From Kocuria coralli (GTDB lineage Bacteria > Actinomycetota > Actinomycetes > Actinomycetales > Micrococcaceae): 64,000 nt of DNA. The DNA lies in contig NZ_ML708610.1 in the NCBI RefSeq assembly GCF_008831305.1, forward strand, positions 186,001 to 250,000. Reading direction: 5' to 3'. Position numbers and translations under genes: made by a program. The notes under the pieces are model-generated. The model was not told the DNA's origin, made no database searches, and saw only the letters and a program-made list of their open reading frames with translations. Shown here in pieces: positions 42,749-52,443 of this stretch; the first letter of the stretch is position 1; each line of letters starts with the position of its first letter.

Positions 42749-43755
42749 ACCTGGAAGCCATCCTGGACTCGGTCTTCGTCTTCGATCGGTACGGCGACCT
42801 GCTGCACCTGCTGCAGAACTCCATCTGGGCGGGGGCGCTGATCGGCCTGGTCGGCGGCATGATCGGCACCTTCGTGATGATGCGCGACATGGCCTTCTCC
42901 GTCCACGGCATCGCCGAGCTGTCCTTCGCGGGAGGCGCGATCGCCCTGCTGGTCGGGGCGGATATCGTCACCGGCTCCCTTATGGGCTCGGTCGTCGCGG
43001 CGGTGATCATCGGCATCGTGGGCGCCCAATCGCGCGAGTCCAACTCCGTGGTGGGCGTCTTGATGCCCTTCGGGCTGGGCATCGGCATCCTGGCACTGGC
43101 CCTCTACCAGGGCAGGACCGCCAACCGGTTCGCGCTGCTCACGGGCCAGATCGTCTCCGTCGACGAGGTGCAGCTGGTGTCCATGGCGATCCTCTCGGCG
43201 GTCGTGATCGCCGGCCTGCTGGTGATCTGGCGGCCGCTGAGCTTCGCCAGCACCGACCCCGCGGTCGCAAGAGCCCGCGGACTGCCCGTCCGGGCGCTGT
43301 CCCTGGCCTTCATGCTGCTGCTCGGCATCGCCGTCGCCCTGTCCGTCCAGATCATCGGGGCGCTGCTGGTCCTGGCCCTGCTGATCTCCCCGGCCGCCGC
43401 GGCGATGAACCTGTCCGCCTCACCGGTCAAGATCGTGGTGCTCTCCGTGGTCTTCGCCGAGGTCTCCATGGTCGGCGGCATCCTGCTGGCGCTGGGCGGG
43501 GCGCTGCCGATCAGCCCGTACGTCACCACCATCTCGTTCCTGATCTGGGTGCTCTCCTGGATCCTCCGCCGGACCCGTAGCCGCCCGCGCTCCTCAGCGG
43601 CTCGCGACGGCGCGGGGGCCACAGGCGGAGGCCCGGGCGAAGGTGAGGACGACGACCGCAGCACGCGGTCCGGGGTTCACAGCAGCACGGGCAGCGCCGC
43701 GGGCAGGACGGTGATGGTCACCGGAAGCTCGCCCAGCGGTTCCCCGTCGGCGTAG
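42745..43755 (+). CDS. znuB: Zinc ABC transporter permease
   Basis: The 336-residue ABC-3 family permease has about eight membrane helices. MMRDMAFSVHGIAELSFAGG and LLVLALLISPAAAAMNLS are family motifs. A Gly/Ser/Asp-rich tail of about 55 residues follows the last helix. The GTG overlaps the znuC stop. The 3' end runs 79 bases into the convergent dgkB gene, so the tail is encoded antisense to the end of dgkB. Confidence 0.9.
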   Translation: MNLEAILDSVFVFDRYGDLLHLLQNSIWAGALIGLVGGMIGTFVMMRDMAFSVHGIAELSFAGGAIALLVGADIVTGSLMGSVVAAVIIGIVGAQSRESNSVVGVLMPFGLGIGILALALYQGRTANRFALLTGQIVSVDEVQLVSMAILSAVVIAGLLVIWRPLSFASTDPAVARARGLPVRALSLAFMLLLGIAVALSVQIIGALLVLALLISPAAAAMNLSASPVKIVVLSVVFAEVSMVGGILLALGGALPISPYVTTISFLIWVLSWILRRTRSRPRSSAARDGAGATGGGPGEGEDDDRSTRSGVHSSTGSAAGRTVMVTGSSPSGSPSA

Positions 43756-44729
43756 ACGACGTGCTTCCCGGTCATGCGCACTCGCGTGGCTGGACTGATC
43801 TCCACCTCCGGGACGCGTACGTGGGCGCCTGTGTAGATGGAGGGGAAGAGCCTCAGGAACCTGAGCCGGGTCAGGGGATCGACGACGAAGAGCTCGAGCT
43901 GCCCGTCGGTGGCCGAGGCCCGTGGCACGATCCTGAGGCCGCCGCCGATCGAGGACGTGTTGGCCACGTTGACCATCAGGGCCTCGATCTCCCGGCGTCG
44001 CGTCCGCCCGGCCTCCGTGACCTCGAGCCCGTAGCGGTGCGGTGGATGCCTCACGATCTCCACCACCAGGGCGATCAGGTACTTGAGGGATCCGCTCGGG
44101 CGTCTCCACCGGTTGGCGCGCTCGTTGACGGCGGCGTCGATGCCGGCGCACAGGGCGGTGGCGAACCAGGCCCGCGACCCGTCGTCGAACGCGGCCTGAC
44201 CCACGTCCATGAAAGCGGGCCCGGTGTCCAATCGGCGCAGGATCCGCCCGGCGGCCTGTTCCGGGTCGTCATGCGGGGTCTTCCAGTGGCGGGCCAGATC
44301 GTTGCCCGACCCGCTCGCGATCAGCCCGAAAGGCAGCGCCCTTCCTCCCTGGGCCTGGTGCTCCAGAAGGGCGTTGAGCACCAGGTGGGCCATGCCGTCC
44401 CCGCCCACCGCGACGACGGCGGCGATGCCCTCGCCCCGGCTCCGGGCGAGGCAGCGCCGCAGCGGCCGTCCCCAGGCCCGGGCGCCTTGCGCCCCGGAGG
44501 GCTCGTCGGTACCGGTGGCGGGGGACTCCGTGGAGAGGATCGTGGCCCTGAACCCGTTGGCGGTGAACAACGCGGCGGCAGCCCGGGCCGCGCGTGCGAT
44601 CCGCCCGCCCTTGGCGCTCAGGTGCGCCACCAGGACGATCGTGTCCGGGCGACGGCCACCGCGGTCATCCCCGGCGTCCTGCCCCTCGGCCGAGGGACAG
44701 GACACCGGCTCCCGCGCCGGAGGGCTCAC
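43677..44729 (-). CDS. Diacylglycerol kinase family lipid kinase
   Basis: The 350-residue DgkB/YegS-type lipid kinase phosphorylates diacylglycerol or a related lipid at the membrane. Motifs are VVAVGGDGMAHLVLNALL (GGDG at 109-112) and GLIASGSGNDLARHW (140-147). The C-terminal lobe has GKHVVYADGEPLGELPVTI, the expected D-G-E-P segment. The GTG at 44729 overlaps the zur stop (GTGA) behind GAGGACC. The N-terminal 27 residues are extra and probably disordered. Confidence 0.88.
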   Translation of the reverse strand: MSPPAREPVSCPSAEGQDAGDDRGGRRPDTIVLVAHLSAKGGRIARAARAAAALFTANGFRATILSTESPATGTDEPSGAQGARAWGRPLRRCLARSRGEGIAAVVAVGGDGMAHLVLNALLEHQAQGGRALPFGLIASGSGNDLARHWKTPHDDPEQAAGRILRRLDTGPAFMDVGQAAFDDGSRAWFATALCAGIDAAVNERANRWRRPSGSLKYLIALVVEIVRHPPHRYGLEVTEAGRTRRREIEALMVNVANTSSIGGGLRIVPRASATDGQLELFVVDPLTRLRFLRLFPSIYTGAHVRVPEVEISPATRVRMTGKHVVYADGEPLGELPVTITVLPAALPVLL

Positions 44730-45217
44730 CGAAGGTCCTCGGCGCCGTCCGTGGCCGTAGCCGGTTCGGGGCTCGACGGGTCCGCGTCGGCCTGCTCCTG
44801 GCATCGCGGGCACAGCCCGACGATCTCGATGGTGTGATCGAGGTTCGTATAGCCGAAGGCGCTCGCCGTCTGCTCGGCCCACGCCTCGACCAGCGGGGCC
44901 TCCAGCTCGACCGTGGCGCCGCAGACCCGGCACACCAGGTGGTGGTGGTGATGCTCCGCCGCGCATTTCCGGTAGATGGCCTCGCCCTCCGCGTTGCGCA
45001 GCACATCGACCTCCCCGGTATCGGCCATCGACTGGAGCACCCTGTAGGTCGTGGCCAGGGAGACCGAATCGCCCTGCTCGCGCAGGCGGTTGTGCAGGTC
45101 CTGGGTCGAGATGAAGTCGGTCTGCGCGTCCAGTGCGGCGCGGACCGCGCGACGTTGCCTGGTGTTGCGGATCTCGCCACGTGCCTCTTTGGATGCGGGG
45201 GAGTCGGCGGAACTCAC
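44726..45217 (-). CDS. zur: Zinc uptake regulator Zur (Fur family)
   Basis: The 163-residue Fur-family repressor has an N-terminal winged helix (TRQRRAVRAALDAQTDFIST, then VSLATTYRVLQSMADTGEVD). The C-terminal metal domain has a His run (89-93), then CRVC (Cys96, Cys99) and CPRC (Cys136, Cys139) for structural zinc. Proximity to a zinc importer with a Zur box supports Zur over Fur. The GTG start has AGGAGAG upstream. It is first of a two-gene operon with dgkB. Confidence 0.92.
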   Translation of the reverse strand: MSSADSPASKEARGEIRNTRQRRAVRAALDAQTDFISTQDLHNRLREQGDSVSLATTYRVLQSMADTGEVDVLRNAEGEAIYRKCAAEHHHHHLVCRVCGATVELEAPLVEAWAEQTASAFGYTNLDHTIEIVGLCPRCQEQADADPSSPEPATATDGAEDLR

Positions 45218-45454
45218 GAACTTCTCTCCTGATCTCGCTCACCCGTCACGGGTGCCGTGGTGGTTGTGACATGCCGTGTATGCGGTCCTCTCACCATGAC
45301 ACGCGCGGCCATCAAAGGGTAGCGGGAACCTGCCGTCAGCGGTGTGCCCGGGGCGAACGCCCGTCACGCGCCGGACCCGATCGATAGGCTGTGCCCGAGA
45401 ACGCCGTCATGCAGGACGCTCGTCCCTGGAAGTCGCCATGAAGTGGAGGTTGCC

Positions 45455-46129
45455 ATGAAGCTGACCAAGTTCACCCATTCCTGCGTCCGGGTCCAGTGCG
45501 CGGACACCGTGATCGTGATCGACCCGGGGAACTTCTCCGAGGTCGAGGAGGCGATGACCGGAGCGGATCATGTGCTGATCACCCACACCCACCCGGACCA
45601 TCTGGACCCCGAGAGGGTGCCCGCCCGGCTGCGGGAGCAGCCGGACACCACCGTGTGGGCCCCGGGGCCCGTGGCGGCTCACCTGCGCGAGGACCTGGCC
45701 GGTGCGGCCGTGGACTCCGAGGGGAGGCCGAGGATCCACGACGTGGAGGCGGACGGCGAGCTGGATCTCGGAGGAGTCCGGGTCCAGACCTTCGGCGGGC
45801 AGCACGCGCTGATCCATCCCCTGGTGCGAACCGTGGACAACGTGGGCTACCTGATCGAGGGGAAGCTCTTCCACCCCGGGGACTCGTTCGTCGTACCCCA
45901 TGGGATCACGCCCACCACCGTGCTCGTCCCGCTGCATGCCCCGTGGTCCAAGATGTCCGAGGTGATCGACTTCCTGATCGCCGTGGGCGCCCCCACCGCC
46001 TATCAGATCCACGACGCCCTGCTGTCCGCCAACGGCTTCGGCATCGTGGAGAAGCAGGTGACTCGTTTCGCCGGGAAGTACGGGACGCAGTACGTTCACC
46101 TGGACCCGGGGACCACGGTCGAGGTCTGA
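45455..46129 (+). CDS. MBL-fold metal-dependent hydrolase
   Basis: The 224-residue member of the UlaG-like branch of the metallo-beta-lactamase fold has the metal motif H-x-H-x-D-H at residues 44-49 (THTHPDHLD), with later His and Asp residues (FGGQHALIHP, HPGDSF, VPLHAPW). The ATG at 45455 has GTGGAGG. Its substrate is unknown; relatives act on phosphate esters, lactones or nucleotides. It appears monocistronic. Confidence 0.82.
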   Translation: MKLTKFTHSCVRVQCADTVIVIDPGNFSEVEEAMTGADHVLITHTHPDHLDPERVPARLREQPDTTVWAPGPVAAHLREDLAGAAVDSEGRPRIHDVEADGELDLGGVRVQTFGGQHALIHPLVRTVDNVGYLIEGKLFHPGDSFVVPHGITPTTVLVPLHAPWSKMSEVIDFLIAVGAPTAYQIHDALLSANGFGIVEKQVTRFAGKYGTQYVHLDPGTTVEV

Positions 46130-46136
46130 GCCACCG

Positions 46137-46156
46137 GGGCCGGCCTACGCCGGCCC
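46137..46156 (+). terminator. Hairpin after the MBL-fold gene
   Basis: GGGCCGGC and GCCGGCCC form a perfect 8-bp stem with the loop CTAC, 7 bases after the stop codon. The pyrimidine-rich CATCGCTTCTTTCC follows. Confidence 0.6.
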
Positions 46157-46245
46157 GCCGCATCGCTTCTTTCCTGGATACACCCCCACCCGTGACCGGG
46201 CGACGGCCGAGGCCGCCGTCCGCTCCGCATCTCAGAGGAGACTCC

Positions 46246-46674
46246 GTGAGCACCATCTTCACCAAGATCATCGACGGCGAGATCCCCGGCCGGTTCGTCT
46301 GGCGGGACGAGAAATGCGTGGCCTTCCTGTCCATCGCGCCGTTGTCGCAGGGGCACACCCTCGTGGTCCCCCGGGAGGAGGTCGACCACTGGCTGGACCT
46401 CGACCCCGAGCTCGCCGCGCACCTGATGCGCGTCTCGCAGATCATCGGCAAGGCCCAGGACCAGGTCTGGCACCCCAGGCGCGTGGGCCAGATGATCCAG
46501 GGCTTCGAGGTGCCCCACTGCCATATCCACGTGTGGCCCACCAACTCCATCGAGGAGTTCGACTTCGCCAACGTGGACCAGAACCCCTCCGGCGAGCTCA
46601 TGGAGCAGTCGGCCGAGCGCATCCGGCAGGCATTGCTCGCCGACGGGCAGGAGCGGTACGTCCCCCAGCGCTGA
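46246..46674 (+). CDS. HIT family nucleotide hydrolase/transferase
   Basis: The 142-residue histidine-triad protein has the H-x-H-x-H motif at 91-95 (PHCHIHVWP) and the usual N-terminal pattern FTKIIDGEIPGRFVWRDEKC. Such proteins hydrolyse adenosine phosphoramidates or dinucleotides. Cys24 occurs without the full Cys zinc site of some members. The GTG at 46246 has AGAGGAG; the frame stays open far upstream, but only this start fits the family. It is convergent with hrpA. Confidence 0.88.
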   Translation: MSTIFTKIIDGEIPGRFVWRDEKCVAFLSIAPLSQGHTLVVPREEVDHWLDLDPELAAHLMRVSQIIGKAQDQVWHPRRVGQMIQGFEVPHCHIHVWPTNSIEEFDFANVDQNPSGELMEQSAERIRQALLADGQERYVPQR

Positions 46675-46727
46675 ACGTTCCGGGGCGGGGCCGCCCGCCT
46701 CGTACCGGTGAGGGCCACGGCTGTCGC

Positions 46728-49700
46728 CTATCCGGTCGTGGCCTCCCGCAGGGCCTTGCGGATGCGCTTGGGGGAGACGCTGTAGGCCGTGCCGAGCTCC
46801 TGGGCGAAGAAGGAGACCCGCAGCTCCTGGATCTGCCATTCGATCCCGGTCAGCGCCTGCGGCACGGGACGCCCGGCCGGCACGGCACCGATCGCCGCAT
46901 CCAGCTCGTCCTCGAGCGCCTGGACCTCGAGCATGTTGGTGGTGTCGCGCTGGATGGCGGCGGTTCCCACGAGCTTGTCCACGCGGATCTGCATCGCCCT
47001 CATGTACCGCGGTAGGTGCTGGAGATGCTCCCAGCCGGTCCGGGTGACGAAGCCGGGGCTGACCAGGCGGTCCAGTTGCTCGCGCAGGTCGGCGAACGCA
47101 TTGACCGCGGCCATCGACGCCGGGCGCTTGATCTGCTTGCGCACCGTATTGGCGTCGGTGAGGACCTGCGCTACCAGGGCGGTCACCACGAATACGGTGT
47201 CGATCAGCTCCGCCCGAATCTCGTCGAACACGCGGTCGAACTCCACCCGCGTCCAGGGCGGCGTTGCGGGCAGGAGCTTGTCCACCGCCGCCTGCGTGCA
47301 ATCCCGGATCAGGACGTCGACGGACCCTTGCGGGTTCTGCGTGAAGACGAGCTTCTCCTTGTTGTTCAGGTGATCCGAGACGTAGCGCTGGGTCGATGGC
47401 AGCCGGTGCTGCAGCAGCGCGATGACTCCGCGGCGCTGTGCCGCCTGCTGCTCGGCCTCATCGGCGAACACCCGCACGCTCGCGGTGGGCGCCGGCGGTC
47501 CCTGGGCGCCCTCCGTGTCCCGGCCCCCGCTGCCGGAGAGGTGCGCCGAGGACTCCAGCGCCGGCCATCCGGTGATCCGCTGCCCGGCGACGACGGTCTC
47601 GACCTGGCGCGGGATGTCATCGGCGGGCCATTCGGTCAGGCCGTCCCGCTCCAGCGAGACGGACCTCTCGGTCGTGGCGGCCTGCGGCCTGTTGCCGGGA
47701 CGGCCGCGTCCGCCCTTCCCGGACCGCTGGCCCGGTGCCTTCGGGCCGCGTCCGCCCGCCGCCGGAGGACGCGAGGGGCCGGTAGCACCCGGAAGCGCCT
47801 CGGCGGTCGTGCCGAGGGACTCGGCGAGTGCGCGGCGGACGTCGTCGTGCAACGCGGCCTGCAGGGCCTCCAGGTCGTCGCTCTCGCCGAGGACCTTGTT
47901 GCGGGCGTCGCGGACCTGGAAGTGCATGCGCAGGTGCTGGGGTACCCGCGACCAGTCGAAGGAGTCAGGCTCGATGATCACCCCGCGCAGACGTCGCAGG
48001 GCCAGCGGCAGAGCGGTTTCCAGCTCATCGGCGGCGGGATCGGCCTCGGCGTCCAGGATCTCGACGGCCTGGCGCGCGACGTCCGGGGCGGGGACGACGT
48101 TCTTGCGGACGGCCTTGGGCAGGGACTTGATCAGGGCGGTGATCAGCTCGGTGCGCAACCCGGGGATCTGCCACCTGAACGGCGCGGGGGAGAGCTGGTG
48201 GAGGAAGAGGACGGGAACGCGTACCGTCACGCCGTCGGGCAGCTGGCTCCCGCCGCGTCCGGCCGTCCCCGGGGCAGCGGGTGCGAAGGCGTAGTCCAGG
48301 TCCAGGCTCAGCTGACCGCCGTCGGTGCTCTGCACCCACTGGCGGGGGAAGGCGGCGTCGTCCCACTCGCCGGCTTCGTCGTCGATGAGCTGCTCGGGTT
48401 CGAAGTCCAGGCGGTATTCGTCCTCCTGGCGGGCTATCTTCCACCAGGAGTCGAAATGCCGCTGGGAGACCACCTCGGCCGGGACCCGGGCGTCGAAGAA
48501 CTCGAAGAGCGCCTGATCGTCCGCGCGGAGATCCTTGCGGCGCAGCCGGTTCTCGAGCTCCTCGACCTCGGCGAGCTTGGTCCGGTTGCGCGCCACGAAG
48601 CGATGGCGGGTCTGCCAGTCGCCCTCGACCAGCGCGTGCCGGATGAACAGCTCGCGGGCCCCGGCGGGGTCCACCTTCCAGTAGCCGACGGGCCGGTCGA
48701 TGACCAGGGGGACGCCGTAGAGCGTGACCCGCTCCTTGGCCATGACGGCTCCGCGGGAGCGGGACCAGTGGGGTTCGGCGTAGTTGCGTTTGACCAGGTC
48801 GCCCGCGACCTCTTCGACCCATCCCGGTTCCACCGCGGCGTTGGTCCGCGCCCACAGCCGAGAGGTCTCCACGAGCTCCGCTGAGACCACGTAGTCGGGA
48901 CGCTTCTTGAACAGATCGGAACCCGGGAAGATCGCGAACCTGGTGCCACGGGCGCCCTGATAGTCGCGGGTCCGCTCGTCGCGGACGCCGATATTGCTCA
49001 GCAGCCCGGAGAGCAGGGCCTTGTGCACGTCGTCCGAGGCGGCGCCGGCGTTGATCTCCCGGGACTTGCCGACCTCGATGTCCACGGTCCGGGCCATCTG
49101 CCGCAGCTGGGCGAAGAGGTCCTGCCACTCGCGGATGCGCAGGTAGTTCAGGAACTCCCGCCTGCACATGCGCCGGAACGCCGATCCCGACAGGTCCTTC
49201 TGCTGCCGCTGCAGGTACTGCCACAACAGCAGGTAGCCCAGGAAGTCGGAGGTCTTGTCCTTGAAACGGGCATGGAACTCGTCGGCTGCCTGCCGCTTGT
49301 CCTGCGGGCGCTCGCGAGGGTCCTGGACCGTCAGGGCAGCCGCCAGGATCATGACCTCACGGGCGCACCCGCGGCGCTTGCCCTCCACGATCATCCGGCC
49401 CAGCCGCGGGTCCACCGGAAGCGCCGCGAGGGCGCGCCCGGTCGCCGTGAGCGGAGACCGGGGAGCGCCGCGCCTGCCGCGCCGCTCACGCCCGCCACGA
49501 GGACGTCTGCCGCCGCGGCGTCCCGAACCGCCGTCGCCCTCGCGCTCCCCGCCCGCGTTGGCACGCCGGCCGGCCTCGGATGGCTGGGTGCGCAGCGCCC
49601 CGAGCTCCCGCAACAGGTTCACGCCGTCCTTGACGGCACGGGATTCGGGCGGCTGCACGAAGGGGAAGGCGCCGATCTCCTCGGGCCGGTCCACCACTTC

Positions 49701-51044
49701 CGCCGAGATCATCTGCAGGATCACCGCGGCCAGGTTGGTGCGCAGGATCTCCGGGTCGGTGAACTCCGGGCGCTGCTGGAAGTCCTCCTCGGAGTACAGC
49801 CGGATGCAGATGCCGTCCGAGACCCGTCCCGACCGCCCCGACCGCTGGTTGGCCGAGGCCTGCGAGATGCGCTCGATCGGGAGGCGCTGGACCTTGGTCC
49901 GGGTCGAATAGCGGGAGATCCTGGCCGTGCCCGGGTCGATCACGTACTTGATGCCGGGCACCGTGAGGGAGGTCTCGGCGACGTTGGTGGCCAGCACGAT
50001 CCGCCGTTTGCCGGAGGGCGAGAACACCCGGTGCTGCTCGGCCATGGTGAGCCGGCCGAACAACGGGAGGATCTCCGTTCCGTCCAGCCGGGGGTGGCCC
50101 TTGACCAGCTCCTCCAGGGCCTCCTGGGCGTCCCGGATCTCCCGCTCGCCGGCGAAGAACACCAGGATGTCGCCGGGCGCCTCACGAGACAGCTCCTGGA
50201 CCGCGTCCATCACGCCGTCGATGGGGTCGCGGTCCTCCTGACGGGCATTCTCGGGGGAACTCCCGCGCCGTGCGCCGGGGGCACCCGGATCGTCGCCGGG
50301 CTCCCGTCCGTAAGCGTCGCCGTCGTCCCCGTCGAACACCGAGGCCTGCGCCGAGAGGGGGCGGTAGCGGATCTCCACGGGGAACGTGCGGCCGGAGACC
50401 TCGATGATGGGGGCCGGTTCCGGCGGGGTGCCCCGGGGGGAGCCCGGTGCCACGGGCTGGTGGAAGTGGGCCGCGAAACGCTCGGGGTCGATCGTGGCGG
50501 AGGTGATGATCACCTTCAGATCCGGGCGCTCGGGCAGGATGGTCTTGAGATAGCCCAGCAGGAAGTCGATGTTCAGGGAGCGCTCGTGGGCCTCGTCGAC
50601 GATGAGGACCGAGTACTTCTCGAGCAGCCGGTCGTGCTGGACCTCGGCCAGCAGGATGCCGTCCGTCATGAGCTTGATCTTGGAGTCGGCGCCCACCTCG
50701 GAGGTGAAGCGCACCTGGTAGCCGACCGTCCGGCCGATCTCCTCCCCGAGCTCCTCGGCGATGCGGTCGGCCACGGACCGGGCCGCGATCCGCCGTGGCT
50801 GGGTGTGCCCGATCATGCCGCGTTCGGCCAGCCCGAGCTCCAGGCACATCTTGGGGATCTGCGTGGTCTTGCCGGATCCGGTCTCACCCGCGATCACCAC
50901 CACCTGGTGATCGCGGATGGCAGCCATGATGTCCTCCCGCCGCCCCGACACGGGGAGCTGCTCGGGGTAGACGATCCTGGGGCGGGCCGGTGGCGTGGGA
51001 CCGGTCGCGGTGGCCGGCCCGGCGCTGGGAGTGGTGCTGGTCAT
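46728..51044 (-). CDS. hrpA: ATP-dependent RNA helicase HrpA
   Basis: The 1438-residue DEAH-box helicase has motif I GETGSGKT (53-60), DEAH (150-153), SATIDPERFA, then RSGRSGRVSDG (motif VI region). HA2, OB-fold and DUF3418 regions are at the C-terminus. Two Arg/Gly-rich insertions are visible, near residues 495-535 (RRGGRRPRGGRERRGRRG) and near 1100-1130. HrpA resolves stalled ribosomes or remodels mRNA in E. coli. The ATG at 51044 lacks a ribosome binding site but has TAAAAT 9 bases upstream, suggesting a short or absent leader. Confidence 0.93.
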   Translation of the reverse strand: MTSTTPSAGPATATGPTPPARPRIVYPEQLPVSGRREDIMAAIRDHQVVVIAGETGSGKTTQIPKMCLELGLAERGMIGHTQPRRIAARSVADRIAEELGEEIGRTVGYQVRFTSEVGADSKIKLMTDGILLAEVQHDRLLEKYSVLIVDEAHERSLNIDFLLGYLKTILPERPDLKVIITSATIDPERFAAHFHQPVAPGSPRGTPPEPAPIIEVSGRTFPVEIRYRPLSAQASVFDGDDGDAYGREPGDDPGAPGARRGSSPENARQEDRDPIDGVMDAVQELSREAPGDILVFFAGEREIRDAQEALEELVKGHPRLDGTEILPLFGRLTMAEQHRVFSPSGKRRIVLATNVAETSLTVPGIKYVIDPGTARISRYSTRTKVQRLPIERISQASANQRSGRSGRVSDGICIRLYSEEDFQQRPEFTDPEILRTNLAAVILQMISAEVVDRPEEIGAFPFVQPPESRAVKDGVNLLRELGALRTQPSEAGRRANAGGEREGDGGSGRRGGRRPRGGRERRGRRGAPRSPLTATGRALAALPVDPRLGRMIVEGKRRGCAREVMILAAALTVQDPRERPQDKRQAADEFHARFKDKTSDFLGYLLLWQYLQRQQKDLSGSAFRRMCRREFLNYLRIREWQDLFAQLRQMARTVDIEVGKSREINAGAASDDVHKALLSGLLSNIGVRDERTRDYQGARGTRFAIFPGSDLFKKRPDYVVSAELVETSRLWARTNAAVEPGWVEEVAGDLVKRNYAEPHWSRSRGAVMAKERVTLYGVPLVIDRPVGYWKVDPAGARELFIRHALVEGDWQTRHRFVARNRTKLAEVEELENRLRRKDLRADDQALFEFFDARVPAEVVSQRHFDSWWKIARQEDEYRLDFEPEQLIDDEAGEWDDAAFPRQWVQSTDGGQLSLDLDYAFAPAAPGTAGRGGSQLPDGVTVRVPVLFLHQLSPAPFRWQIPGLRTELITALIKSLPKAVRKNVVPAPDVARQAVEILDAEADPAADELETALPLALRRLRGVIIEPDSFDWSRVPQHLRMHFQVRDARNKVLGESDDLEALQAALHDDVRRALAESLGTTAEALPGATGPSRPPAAGGRGPKAPGQRSGKGGRGRPGNRPQAATTERSVSLERDGLTEWPADDIPRQVETVVAGQRITGWPALESSAHLSGSGGRDTEGAQGPPAPTASVRVFADEAEQQAAQRRGVIALLQHRLPSTQRYVSDHLNNKEKLVFTQNPQGSVDVLIRDCTQAAVDKLLPATPPWTRVEFDRVFDEIRAELIDTVFVVTALVAQVLTDANTVRKQIKRPASMAAVNAFADLREQLDRLVSPGFVTRTGWEHLQHLPRYMRAMQIRVDKLVGTAAIQRDTTNMLEVQALEDELDAAIGAVPAGRPVPQALTGIEWQIQELRVSFFAQELGTAYSVSPKRIRKALREATTG

Positions 51045-51070
51045 GACCGCACCATTTTACGGATGCGGCC

Positions 51071-51934
51071 TCAGCCCGCCAGGAGGTTCAGCGCTGAGCG
51101 TGCAGCGCGTTCCGTCTGGCGCAGGTAGCCTCCGCCTCGGGGCGGGTCGAAGAGCGCCGCGTGGGCGGCCAGGACGAACAGCTGGTGCAGCGGGACGCGG
51201 TCGCGCCACCCGGGGCGGAGGCGATGGACCGATTCGTATCCGGCCACGATCTCCTCGAGATACGGAGCTCCGAACAGGGCCAGGAAGGCCAGGTCCTGCT
51301 CGCGGTGGTCGCCATGGGCGGCGGGGTCGATCAGCACCGCCCCGCTGCGATCCCACATCAGGTTCCCGCTCCACAGATCGCCGTGGACCCGCGCGGGCTC
51401 CTCGCCGTCGTCGAACCGGCCGGTGCGCAGCGCCTCCGTGACCCGCTCCAGGACGTCCAGCGACGACGCCGGGGCACCGGAGGAGCGCAGGCGCCGGACC
51501 ATGGGGTCCATGCGCTGGCCGCCGTAGAACTCGCCCCAGGAGGCAACGGGTTCGAGGGGAAGCCCGAGCGGCTGGTCCAGGGGGCCGAACCAGCCCTTCG
51601 TCGTGGGTGGGGCCGGGCTGCCATCCCCGCTGTTCCGCCCGGTCTCGGCGACGAAGGGCGGCGGCGCGGTTCCGAAGGCATCCGCACCGAGATCGTGGGC
51701 GGTGGCCAGGTCGCCGCCGAATCGCCGGGCCGCCCGGGCATCGGGTGCACCGGGAGCGATCCGTTCCAGCTCCAGGTGGGTATCGGAGACGGAGACCACC
51801 CGCGCGCAGCGCGCCGGTCCCTCCGCCAGCCAGGCCAGGCCCGCGGCCTCCAGCTGGAAGTACCCCGGCCGAGGGTCGGGGGAGCGTTTGACGAACGTGG
51901 TTCCCGGGGTGGTCTCTGCCGATGAACGAGCCAT
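51071..51934 (-). CDS. Fructosamine kinase family protein
   Basis: The 287-residue kinase of the FN3K (ketosamine 3-kinase) family repairs glycated proteins or amino acids by phosphorylating Amadori products. HGDLWSGNLMWD is the catalytic loop and LIDPAAHGDHREQDLAFLAL the metal-binding segment. The N-terminus is shortened to FVKRSP at the ATP-contacting Lys. The ATG at 51934 has no ribosome binding site but follows TAGCGT by 7 bases, consistent with leaderless translation. It lies upstream of hrpA with only 26 bases between, so co-transcription is possible. Confidence 0.85.
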   Translation of the reverse strand: MARSSAETTPGTTFVKRSPDPRPGYFQLEAAGLAWLAEGPARCARVVSVSDTHLELERIAPGAPDARAARRFGGDLATAHDLGADAFGTAPPPFVAETGRNSGDGSPAPPTTKGWFGPLDQPLGLPLEPVASWGEFYGGQRMDPMVRRLRSSGAPASSLDVLERVTEALRTGRFDDGEEPARVHGDLWSGNLMWDRSGAVLIDPAAHGDHREQDLAFLALFGAPYLEEIVAGYESVHRLRPGWRDRVPLHQLFVLAAHAALFDPPRGGGYLRQTERAARSALNLLAG

Positions 51935-52077
51935 GCCGCCGACGCTACCGTGCCCGACGGCAGGCCGTCGCCCGCGGATGCTGTCAATACGCACGGGCCC
52001 GTAGAATGGATGCGCCCGAGCAGCCTCCGGCCATCCCGCTCGGGCCTGCCAGCGACATCAGTGACGGAGCCCGAGAC

Positions 52078-52443
52078 ATGAACCGCACCCCGGAGCAGCG
52101 CCGTAGACGCCAGCGCATGGGCGGAGTCATGTTCTGCGTGGGCATCGTGCTCCTGTTCGTGGCCAGCTGGGCCTTCCCGGAGGGGCTGATCCATGTGGCG
52201 CGAGCCAGTGCCGGTCCCGATGCGGTCGAGATGAGCGCCCGCGGATGGTTCACCGCCATCTTCGGATCGATCGCGCTGGTGCTCAGCGCCGTCCTGATCT
52301 TCCTCGGGTTCGGGATGCGCCAGGCCAACGGGGAAACGGCATCGGAGGAGGACCGTATGCTGGACGAGGCCTGGGGTGAGGAGACCATGACCGACTACGA
52401 CCTCGGGAGCTTCCACCCCACCCGGTACGGTCCCCGGGACTAG
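52078..52443 (+). CDS. Small two-helix membrane protein, function unknown
   Basis: The 121-residue protein has a basic N-terminus (RTPEQRRRRQRM), two membrane helices (about 15-33 and 58-80), and an acidic cytoplasmic tail ending DYDLGSFHPTRYGPRD. No family was recognised. The ATG at 52078 is preferred: CGGAG lies upstream, and a TAGAAT hexamer (52002-52007) suggests transcription starts after the alternative ATG at 52006. It is divergent from the fructosamine kinase. Confidence 0.6.
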   Translation: MNRTPEQRRRRQRMGGVMFCVGIVLLFVASWAFPEGLIHVARASAGPDAVEMSARGWFTAIFGSIALVLSAVLIFLGFGMRQANGETASEEDRMLDEAWGEETMTDYDLGSFHPTRYGPRD

